Assembly (NCBI GenBank): GCA_015039315.1
Contig: WIDE01000023.1
Location: 163,560-227,559, forward strand
Length of the DNA: 64,000 nt
Source of the DNA: Clavulina sp. PMI_390
Lineage: Eukaryota; Basidiomycota; Agaricomycetes; Cantharellales; Hydnaceae
Direction: 5' to 3'
The notes under the pieces were generated by a model. That model did no database searches. It saw only the letters and a program-made list of their open reading frames with translations, and was not told where the DNA came from. How positions within the stretch are numbered: the first letter of the stretch is position 1; the number at the start of each line of letters is the position of its first letter. Shown here piece after piece: positions 45,448 through 55,513 of the stretch. The translations under genes and the position numbers were made by a program.

Positions 45448-46322
45448 TTAAGCACCGCAGCTGCAAGAAAGGAATTCAGGGTCAGATGACGAAGCTGCGA
45501 TATTGGGTGAGGTAAGAAAAAACGTACAGGTAGAGGTTGACACCGACGTTGGCGGTGTTGCACTGGCGAAGGGAGCTGCCATCGTTGCTGTCTAGAGGGA
45601 GAGTTAGTAAACCAAGATCGGAATCAATAAAAGTCATAATACATACTAGGGTTCCAGGCATCGGAAGGAGAGCAAGAGCTGCTCTCGCAGTGGCCACCAG
45701 TGCAGCCACCGTCGGTCCAGCTCCAAGCAAGGGGGATGGAGTAGCCCTGGAGGAATAATGGTCAGAGATTTATCTCAGGCAGTCACAACGATGGGAGAGG
45801 CATACAGCGACACGGCTCAGGTTGCATTCTGCAGGACAGAGATAAATGAGATGGGTATTGGGATGGTTACATATATATGAAAACTCACGCTGGAAGGAGG
45901 GGTTGGAGAAGTCGCACTCGAGACGGGTGCAGCCCTATGGGACAAGATTAATGAAGATAACCTTGGATCATGGAGGAGAGTACGTACGGGGCCATCAGCA
46001 CCAGGGCACTCACCGCTCTCACCGAAGACGATGAGAGACGAGGCAAGGGCGGGAAGCGAAACGCTGTACGAGCCACCGTTGGTGCCAAGGTAGCCAGAGA
46101 CGTAGTTGAACGCGGAGCTCTTAATGTGAGCAGCCTTAGCCTGGCCACAGTAGTTGTAGACGGTGACCTGGATCGGAAAAGAAGATAGTTGACGCGAAGA
46201 ACGCGCATGAGCAAACAGGGCATAACAAATATATCCGTGCTGCTTCGAGGTCGTCAACCTACCTGGTGGTTAGCCATAGCAGTAGCGGCAGCCGCGGCAA
46301 TGATCAAAAGCTTGGAGAACAT
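45448..46322 (-). CDS. Small secreted cysteine-rich protein, osmotin/thaumatin-like (copy 3 of 3)
   Basis: Third tandem member with the same exon order and a 13-nt last exon. The signal peptide differs slightly (MFSKLLIIAAAAATAMAN). The mature domain keeps VTVYNYCGQAKAAHIK, FNYVSGYLGTNGGSYS, LIVFGESGECPGADGP, LECDFSNPSFQ, GYSIPLAWSWTDGGCTGG, SCSPSDAWNP and CNTANVGVNLYLCGA. It is closest to copy 2. A CATAAAA (46421-46427, minus strand) serves as the TATA-like box about 100 nt upstream of the ATG. No disabling change is seen. Confidence 0.85.
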
Positions 46323-47957
46323 GGCGAAGAGAAGTGGAGCGGTGGAGCGGTTCGAAGTGCTGAAGGTGGAGAGTGTGCTTGGAGGTGGAGCCTGTTTATT
46401 GTCGGTGCCTCGAAGGCTCCTTTTATGCCTTTCTCAAACCATTCATCGCTCGCACTCAAGGCATATAATCGAATGAATTCAACGTGCAGATCTCGCCGAA
46501 ACATACCGATCTGCTCGTAAGGGCTGCACCTCCTGCCAAGACAAACGGGCATCTATACACCATGCTATCTCACCCAGTCCAGGGCTTGCTGTCATCAAAA
46601 ACTCTCTTGGCGAAGCCTCTGAGAAGATTAATCGCTATGCCGACACTGGTCGTAATTCATTTGTCGCCGTCAAACTTCTTCCTGGACCCGATGGCTTGGC
46701 TGAACTACATCCTATGCTTGGGCTCCGGCGCAATAATACAAGCTGGGTCGCATTCGACCAAAGGGGATCATTGGACCCGCTCGGATGTGTATGGAAATAG
46801 TGAAGCGCAATGGACTTCGAGCGGTAAGGTGACTTTCCCCATGCCAAGACCCCCTTGTGCGTCACTCATTGGTAATTTGCGCTATACATAACCCCGAACA
46901 TTTCATACCATGAATAGGTGTTTGCCGATATATGGTATCCAGCCCTATATCCAAAATCAACAATATCGCAAATATTGACTCGCTAAGAATGCTGATCCGT
47001 TCCATCAATATCGACAATATTCCTCGGTGATATTCATTTGATCAATGTCAGAAGCATTTTTTAGAGGTAGCATCCCTCGATGCTTCTAAAACTGATGATC
47101 CGAATTGCGAGGCACATGTGCGTGAGGCCATAACGTACCGATACAGGTGGGTTCCACACGTTTATCCTGACCTAACGAGTACATAGCTCGTAGACACCAT
47201 CTTCCAGAGCAGTAGCCGCTCAATCCTCAGGTAATACGCCAGAATATCTATACGTAGTACCGGCATTTCGTTTCGGCAATATCGCCTTCGTTGGGTTCAT
47301 ACATTGTTATGTACTCACACCGTCTGGCGCACGATGATGATTTGCCCAGAGCCTGCTGCCCTGCCACTGAGAGAGATCCTCAAATATTCTCATAGCTCGT
47401 TGCCATCAAATGCATGTGTGAGTAGCACTGCAGAACAAGCGCGCAAACTCTGCTGGGTTGTAATCAACATCAGCTTTGGTTTCAGGGCCTATTGCTCGTG
47501 ACTTGCTTGTCACACTTACATCCCGCTCAAAGTTCATGGATTACGGAAAAAGGATTACAATTGAATATATAACCTACTTCTATGGTGCTGTCAAAATTTC
47601 AGGTTGGGTGGAGGGTGAAATGGGTCGGTTTGGGTCTGAATCATGATCCGGCAGCAGGATTCGGCCTCCCTGACCTGTGGCTTGGGCCGGACTCGGGGTT
47701 AGGTCGTATCCCGAACGGCCCTAGTGGAAGCCTGGTCGTCCCTTGGAGCGCACAACTGACCTCGGTCTCGGGCTTAAGGATCGTACGCGCCGCGGCAAAG
47801 GGTCAAAAAATAATGATGAAAATTAGAAGCAAGGCACAAGAACTCCTACAATGTCGTAGTCAAGATACATAGGGTAGATAGATACTGGTAGCGTTGGGAA
47901 TGCTACACCGTCACTACAGATACCAGTTTCAGACAACACTTGCGCCGAATCTAGAAT
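46323..47957. other. Promoter of secreted copy 3, an ATG-less open frame, and spacer
   Basis: Contains TATA and AT-rich palindromic sequences upstream of copy 3. On the plus strand a frame of 108 codons stays open from 46477 to the stop at 46798-46800 (see findings). The G-rich stretch at 47590-47780 gives one open frame of biased composition that is probably not coding. From about 47880 the sequence is the 3' flank of the fucosyltransferase-like gene. Confidence 0.45.
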
Positions 47958-50640
47958 CTAATCAACGATGGCCGTCCTTGGGTCCATCCCGCGGGCGCCT
48001 CGCATGTTCACAATGCCACCACTAACACTGCTCATTCGGTAGCCCCAGAACGCACCCGCATGGCTCGCTACAATTTGTTCTACCTGTGCCTGCACGTCGC
48101 CAATGAGCAATGGCCAGCCTATCACTCGGCGAAGTTTTGGCTCAAGCAAGTCACTAAGGAGGACCACGTTGTGGGAGCGCAGGTAGGCCAGTGCCGTAGA
48201 ATTATTCTCATCAGTGGCGACGAAGATCCTGGAGACGGAGTTGGTTGATGTGGATACATGTTGTCCAATGAAAGGAGTGGTGATCAGTCGCCAAGATGTT
48301 ATAGTTAGAAAGAAGTATATTGATTGGAGCCGTCAGTCTGGGCCCTCTGATCAGAAGGGAGGAAGAAGGCTCGCACTTGTCATCTTTCTTCGGTGGCGGT
48401 GCATTGTTCCAAAAGGTATCAGGCTCAATGTTAGGAACGTCGACAGTCCTAGGTGGGGCCTGAGAGCGCCATATTTCATCAAGTAGTTTCCTTCCATCTT
48501 CGAGTCTATCACGAGCGAGCCTGAGATGGTCTTCAATCGATTTGGCAGGTGACCAACCAAAAGCGACGACTAGATGAAAGTGAAAGGGCATCACCAGCCC
48601 GAAAGAATGTAGTTAGCAGGTGTATCGGAAATCAATAACGCCGCCGCATAGGACTAGATTAGCACGCCAAGCCCTTTGGAGATCGCAGCAAGCATTTCCT
48701 AAATTTGCGGCGTAGCTATCCCCGAGATGACCTTAGGGTCTGCCGCTGCTTTCTCTCTCGTTCCCTCAAACCATCTCGTCAATGGCCGGGTAGGGGAGGA
48801 TCGCCGCGGTGGAAATTATCCCAAATGGCGGGAAAAATCGATGGAACGATGAACAGAAAGACTTACAATCACCACGCCGCAAATGCGCCCCCAGGTATTG
48901 GCGGCCATGGTTCAGCTTTTGCATCTTTCGGGCTAGTAGCTCTGCGAGGAGGCGGACGGGAGCCATCGCTATATCCGGGAAGAAGAGCGAATAAGATTGA
49001 GAGACGTAAAAGCCTAACGCCGGAATGAACTTACGTTGAACACTGGTGAGAACCATGGACGCAAAGTTGCTTCGGGCTGTCGCTGAGGAAAACCGAACGC
49101 CACCCTGCATTGAGAAGTATGCATTGAGGGGGATTGTATGTTAAGAGGGTAGAGTGGGAAGGACTCACAGGTTTGGTGTCTGAATGGATTTCACCCTCAA
49201 AGAACACAACGTCGGCATCTGACTCCCCATACTCATCCCAGAGACCTCTAAGGTGAGATGTGGGTGCTACCTCGACCGAATTCTTGGTTACAGTCTTCAT
49301 CATCTCGAGCCACCTGGGTGGAATGACTGATCAGTATCACATTGTCTTTTTCATCCAACAGGGCTTGGAGAGACTTACACCCCCTCGAAAGTGTACACGA
49401 TGCTCCAGCCGTTTCGCCTCAAGAGATCACTGAGTTCTTGCTCGCTATTCCAGTGTCCCAAGTTCTCGCTACGAATGATCTCCTTGGCTTGATCGAGGAA
49501 CACAGTTTTATGGTCGCTCAAAGCTGCTGCGATGGCCTTGTAGATAGGCTTCGTCTCAACATTGGCGTCGGCCTGAGGGCCTTTTGGTAGCGCATCCATC
49601 CGGACAATCTCCTTAGGTTCGTAGTCTTTTGCAAGCAATGTGACCTCAGTCAAGTTTCGTCCTACGGGGTTGGTTTCTGATGCTGGAATCCAGAGATAGC
49701 GTTTGTCCCAGTGCCCGTCAAGACGTTCCTCAGTTGGAGGTTTATTGTGATATCGCAGGTATTCGCCAACGGTGATGACCGAGTGGGAGCGCCGAAGGTG
49801 GGGAATGTCGACCATGAGCCCAATAGGAAGGCGCCATGTTTGCTGCTCGTCCTCGGGAAGATAGAAGTAGTCGCCTTTCCCAATCTCCTCGGAACGAATT
49901 TGTTGAGAGGCAAACGCGGCGCATGCTGGCCTAGGATAGTTCTTGGTAAGTGCTGTGAGCCAAAAATAGATACCGGCGATGACGTACTGAGCGACGTTAC
50001 ATGATCGCGCATAGATAAAGGACGGAAGGATGAGTGTTCGGTCCATCAAATCAGCCTCGAAGAGTGCTGCTTCTAGGATATATCGCAGCTGGATACAGCG
50101 TCAGTACATTCCGCATGGTAGCATCGGCGAACGATAAAAGAGTTACACACATTATTCCAACCCAAGTGAAGAGGCCAGTCTCTCGCCAGAAATCCCTTAG
50201 TGCTACCTATCATTTCATGTATGCGCTCTCGGTCCCAAGCGTCTTCATGATTGAAGACTGCATTACCCAGCCCCGCACGCACGTATGGGGTCTCCACAGT
50301 TGGGAAAGCTGAGCAATGCTCTATAAATGGTTCTGAAATATCGTCGTGGAATAATGATAGAGGTGAATGGCTGTCCGACTTGGAGAAGGAGAAGCCAAAG
50401 AGAAGGTATTGGGAGATGATGCCAGTCATCACCGCTGCAGCGAAAAAGAATAGCGTGGGGAGCCGAACATGGGATGGAGAGGGAGAATAAGTGTCCGCAT
50501 ATCGTGTAGTAGGTCTCGAGAATAACTAGGCGTGACATAGAGAGAGTCGGTCAGGGTACCGCCCAAGCCAACCGACAGTCGCGGGGTATGTGCGCCCAAA
50601 TAGCAACACACACCTGAGGTAGCCTGATAATGAAATTCAT
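47958..50640 (-). CDS. Type II membrane O-fucosyltransferase-like glycosyltransferase
   Basis: Eight exons (50640-50614, 50525-50151, 50088-49379, 49313-49169, 49104-49035, 48968-48867, 48569-48377, 48228-47958) give 630 residues in phase. The N-terminus has a short cytosolic part and one signal-anchor helix (LPTLFFFAAAVMTGIISQYLLFGFSF, about residues 30-55), so an ER/Golgi type II enzyme is likely. The catalytic region has the O-fucosyltransferase hallmark GAHLRRGDF near residue 470 and a C-terminal nucleotide-sugar block: IFVATDENNSTALAYLRSH followed by IVASHAGAFWGYRMSSVSG. These correspond to the GDP-fucose protein O-fucosyltransferase fold (GT65/68/106-type). The donor sugar is known for the family; the acceptor here is unknown. 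The short first exon and its ATG are supported by phase only. Confidence 0.82.
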
Positions 50641-51224
50641 GGAGATGGAGCGCGTCGCAGTCCTAGGAGCGCTCTCAAGTTGGTAAACCACAAAAACGAG
50701 GAATGGGTCAGCGCCAGGCGTGACGCGGGTGATTGGAGAAAGTTTCGCTTGGCAGCCTGAACAATGTTCGCGCGCTGTGGTCGCACTTGATGAGCGCCAA
50801 GAACAAACTCAAATACTGTTTGGAGATCGAGAGGGGCGGACTGCTCAGAATCTATCTAGGCCAGGCACCTCGGCAATGATACGTTGACGGGACAAGTCGA
50901 GCAGATACAGGATTCAAAGTTCAACAGTCAAGGTGGGGCTATGCTATTACCTACAAATATTAATTAGCCAAGCTGGCTACAATTACGTTGTCCAGGCTAG
51001 ATCTATTTACACGGTTCGATTGATTAGGAGTATTGTGACGACAGCCATGGCAGTCGTGAAGGGTGTCACAGAGTCTGACTATTTAACTTGGTGTCTCAAG
51101 GTGTTGTCAACAATTGTCGCTCCAATCAAGTTACGTTTCAGTGGAAGAAGGATCAATATGGTAGTACCAGGACCCGTGGTCAAAATTAAGAATGAAAGGA
51201 TGGTCTGAGAGGTTGGTGCTTAGG
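50641..51224. other. Intergenic interval
   Basis: Lies between the fucosyltransferase-like start and the 3' end of elongin C. An open frame at 50933-51208 is AT-rich and unlike neighbouring coding sequence. No gene is supported. Confidence 0.5.
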
Positions 51225-51832
51225 CTAGGGTGCAAAACATGAGGATTGCTCGTTATCACATACGAGAAACAGGAGAAACATACTTTCAAGATAGTCCGCT
51301 GCCATCAATCTAACAAAAAGAGAGGTCGATATCTAAGACACATTTTCCAATACGAAACGAAGACAACTCACAACTCCAAGGCGATCTCTGGGGGAATTCT
51401 CTCCTGAAAGTCGGGTACCTCCTCATTTGATTTGGCATTTTGGAACTGTGATTTATGGCAGAGGTACTCCACAACTTTCTGAGCGACGACATCCCTATAC
51501 ACAAGATGGAGATCAATAATACACCTGATGGATGATCGGTGGCATCGAGTACGAACCGGGCGGGAATGTGGCAGGTGTTACTTAGAGCCTCAGCAAAGTT
51601 ACCTACGCGGCATTTGAGCTCTCACTCAGAAACTAGAGTTAAGGGGTGGGGTATTCACTATCTTCGTTCAACGAGGAAGCCAAGGTTTGGCTTGCAACAG
51701 CGACTTTGCGTTCGACAATGAAGGTGAATCCATCGTCTGACTTGATCTTGACCCATTTCTGTACAGGAAAACGACTTATTATGACATCTAGAGAGAGAAT
51801 AAGCTCCTAGCGCGAACCTTTTCTTCACTCAT
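51225..51832 (-). CDS. Elongin C (SKP1/BTB-fold adaptor)
   Basis: Elongin C links substrate receptors to cullin-type ubiquitin ligases and binds elongin A. Exons are 51832-51818, 51758-51659, 51602-51557, 51494-51372 and 51309 onward. The protein reads MSEEKKWVKIKSDDGFTFIV, then VASQTLASSL, SNFAEALSNTCHIPAR, VVAQKVVEYLCHKSQF, EVPDFQERIPPEIALELLMA and ADYLE. This matches the family along its whole length of about 100 residues. The end is uncertain: the conserved ADYLEC terminus would need a further splice at 51284, where a GTATGT donor occurs. Without splicing, the frame adds about 19 residues and stops at 51225. Confidence 0.9.
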
Positions 51833-52039
51833 TGTGGGCACGATGATTCAACGTGACTTCGCGCGTTGTTTGGTGAGTTGCAAGCAGATGTAAACACTTC
51901 ATAACAGCCTTGTTCAACACGACCACCCACGGAACGCGTCTGCGGACGCTTGAGGACTTCTCCCTTCTCAAAAATTTGCTCTTCTGTTATTTGATACCCC
52001 CTCCTTACCTCTGGGGCTGTCACACTTGTTTGTAACGCC

Positions 52040-55034
52040 ATGGCAACAAGTGTGAAAGCACAAGAGGTGCTGAACTCGCTCATGGGTGTACTTCAAGCTG
52101 AAGCCGGCAAACTACCTGCCATTCACGCGCAACTGGGGCTCACCCATGAGTCTCTGGAAGAAGATCTTGACCACCTACGGCAGGAACTAGAGACGACGAT
52201 CAAGAAGCTCGTTAATGGACGGCAACTCGAGGTGAACGACTGGGAGCGACAATGCCATGCCGTGGAAAGGGACTGTGTTGCACTGGGCAAGTGCCTTGGT
52301 GGAGGAGTTCCAATGGATGAAGCTTTCATCGCCCTTGTACATAGTGAACCAGTGAGTCTTTTGCTATGCACCGAGTGCTCAAGATGTTCACGTGTAAACG
52401 TCATGGACCCACCATCCAAGGTTTTACCCAAGCGGCATGGGATGATCCTCAAACATCAGCAAGATTTGCAGAAGGTGACCAATAGCGTTCATTAAACTCT
52501 ACTCATTCCCAACTCATCGATCCTGGTATTAGACATATGCAACTCGTTTGGACCAGCGCAACGCTTTATCTCGCGTGTTGCAGGCACAAGAGCGCGTCCT
52601 CGGCCCGGAATTTCACTCATCGAAACACACGCAACCTCTCCCAACAACTACTGAATACGATAAGGACGGGCAGGTGGTTCGCCGCACAGTCACACCCGAC
52701 AAATTGGCGGAGATGGAAGCCCAAGTGCAACGTGGAAAAGAAGAAATTGTAAGCGAACGCTCCTCTAATCATAACTTAAGAAGTTACCTGACTCATGCCT
52801 TCGTGACATCCTTGCAGTCGAAACGATCTGAAGAGCTCCGCGGTCTCGTTCTTGGAGCATTGAATTTATACATGGAGCTGGGCCTAGACTTTGAGCTACC
52901 TGCAGAGGCCGATCCCGCCGCCGATACATCTTATGTGGTCACCGCTGATGAGACGCAGATTCTCACCTGCCCTCCGAGCCCCAGCAAACCGAGGCCAAAA
53001 CACGTTCCTGGGACACAAGAGTTCTACAATAGTATCTTGGGCCAAGCATACGCTTCCGCGATTGCTCTAGGCTCCATGGAGTCTCCAGACATTGAGCTGA
53101 AGGGCGTTGAACCTACCGACGCAGTCTTCCAACACTTCAGGGACGAGCTCGCTAGGGTGTGTACCAGTGTCTGACCTGGTATATGTACGGCAGCTGATTG
53201 TGAACTGCTTTCTCATAGCTCGAGCCGGAGAGATCTCGTCGAGAGGCTCAAATTCAAGCGATCTACGAGGAGCTGGAGATCTTATGGGGACGACTTGAGT
53301 ACCCAGACACTTACGCCGAGGCTTTCGTTCAAGAATGGACTGGCATCACTGACGAGATCATCAATGCTGTATGTTCCATTTCCGTGATACTTTGATCCTT
53401 ATTGCTGATATCTTGCATTAGTATACCGGAGAACTACAAAACATGAAGGAGTTACGTCGTGCCCATCTACCCCGTTTTGTAGCGGCCATTCGAGAACAGA
53501 TCACAGAGTTGTGGGACACGCTGAGATATGGACCGCAGACTCGATCTCAATTCTCCTCAATGGTTGACGGTACGCGATCAGATTGTGGCCGCTCATCACG
53601 CCATTGCTTAATCATATCTTTTAGAGAACTACACTGAGGAGCTGCTCACCATACATGAGGAGTACATGACAAAGCTGACCCAACAGTATGGGGCACGAGC
53701 AGTGATTCTTGAGGGTCTCAAGCGGTACCATGAGCTCAAAGAGGATGAGGATACTCTTCGGGTTCGTTTCTACTATTCTCCTCATCTCAACTAACCTCTA
53801 AGCACCATCACCTTTACCTTCACCTACAGGCGATGGAGCAAAATACTAAGGATCGATGGAAAGGCTCAAACCTTGCTAAGGAGGAAAAGCTGCGAAAGAA
53901 GATCAAGCGTGAAAAGCCGAAGGTATATCGTCGCCTTGGTATCGAACTCTCGCCTAAAGCTGATTTCCCCGATCTTGCACTTTAGGTTGAGAAGGAACTG
54001 CTTCCGATGGTGATGGCTTGGGAGGCAGAAAACAATGAGCCTCTATTTGTGGACGACGAGCGATTAGTCGACGTTCTCTCAACCCCACCGGAACCCCCGA
54101 AACCAACTACATCGGTTAGCATGATTTTTACCTTCTTGTACTTCAATATCTCAACTGTACTCCGTTCTCGTCCGTTGTACAGCGCTCCAAACCGGCAGTT
54201 CCGGCTCGTTCCACCACTCCAGCATCTGGGGTTCGCAAGCACACCCTGAGCAACGCATCTGCCTCAGCCTCCGCTGCCAAACGAGCCAGGCTTGTCACGA
54301 GCACCGCCAGCTCAGCGTCCAATGTGACAGCATCGGCCCCTACTCCAGTCCCTACTGGACGGAGTCGGGGGATGGGGCTTATCACTCCCACAGTCGTCAC
54401 TGTGCGCAGTGCCAGTGCTTCAAATGCAAGACCACCACTCCACTCCTCTGCTGCCCATAACAACCAAGCGAGAGTGGTGTCCGCACAAGCTACATTCTCC
54501 AAGCCAGCACCGTACTCTCAGCCCCCAGTTTCTACGCCGCTTCCTCCAACATCGATACCGCGGCCGAAATCTGCTTTGGGGCGTGGTATCGGGCTCGGCC
54601 CCCCGCCTAGTTCGCCCACCCGCCCAGCGAGAGGAATCAGTGATTCCACAGCCGTCTCGAATTACTCATCAACTTCGAGCGTCCGACTCGTGGTTGCTAG
54701 TTCTAGCTCAGTATCCACCGCTGTGGAAAGTCCGAACGCTGCTGCTTCATTCCGAAGCTTCTCTGCAGCTGCTGCCGCGAAGTCCAACATAACTACTGTT
54801 AACGCAGGTGATGTGTTTGGCAGGCTACCACAGCTGCATACGCGAAGAGGAAGCTATCGACCTAGACCGAGTGTTGCTGGTGGGAGAGCAAGCTTCATTG
54901 ATCATGAAGAACTGAGGCAGCATATTGCTGCTGAACGCGAAGCCGCCAGCCGGAACTGGACGGTGGCTGAGGACAGCGACGACGACGACGGGATGGATGT
55001 CGATTATCCTCCCTCAATACCGCTCGCAACTTGA
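52040..55034 (+). CDS. Ase1/PRC1/MAP65-type microtubule-bundling protein
   Basis: Homologue of yeast Ase1 and human PRC1, which cross-link antiparallel microtubules at the spindle midzone in anaphase and cytokinesis. Ten exons (52040-52351, 52421-52474, 52533-52748, 52818-53156, 53219-53368, 53422-53569, 53625-53761, 53830-53922, 53986-54114, 54183-55034) give 809 residues, every junction in phase. The N-terminal dimerisation rod is helical (LPAIHAQLGL, LRQELETTIKKLV). The spectrin-like microtubule-binding region has LEILWGRLEYPDTYAEAF and the conserved LWDTLRYGPQTRSQF box at about residues 387-401. The C-terminal 280 residues are basic and Ser/Ala/Pro-rich, a disordered tail expected to hold Cdk phosphorylation sites. 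Divergent from elongin C, 207 nt apart. Confidence 0.92.
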
Positions 55035-55513
55035 TGTTGCCGCAGCTCTCTACTCCCTTTTATCCACCACCTCATATTGACTTTCACGCTCTCTCTGTTC
55101 CTTTCATTCATTGTGACTATTTCTTTGCCCTACCTTATTTCCTTTCTTTGACTTGGTTTGATGTATTGTTGACCATGATTTCTCTTTCCCTCCGTGTATT
55201 CCTATCACGAACATCATCAGCGCGCTCCGTATGCGACTTGCAAGAAAATCTTTGATTCTTCATGGAGACGTTAGGACCACTAACATGGCTCATAGGCCTG
55301 AGAATGTACACGAGGTACAGTGATATATACAACAGCAGTATTCGGAAGGATAGCTGACGGCAAGGTCAACTACCACCGAACAAGAGTATAGCAAACAATA
55401 ATCTTAGTCAGAAGACAAATGAGATCCATAAATCAAACCAAGGCCAGAGCCTCAACCCCAAAATAAACGAAAGACTTGACACCCTTCACACACAGGCTTT
55501 TCCGCTCTGTCCC
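55035..55513. other. Convergent 3' flanks
   Basis: The Ase1-like gene and the TPR gene converge here. T-rich sequence follows the Ase1-like stop; A-rich sequence precedes 55514. No gene is recognised. Confidence 0.55.

Noticed and set aside
47582..47872. Open frame of 96 codons in the G-rich stretch
   Set aside because: Biased Gly/Leu/Pro/Ser composition, no splice partners, no family resemblance and no conserved neighbour.
50933..51208. Open frame of 91 codons between the fucosyltransferase-like gene and elongin C
   Set aside because: AT-rich, unlike local coding composition, with no homologous pattern or splice context.
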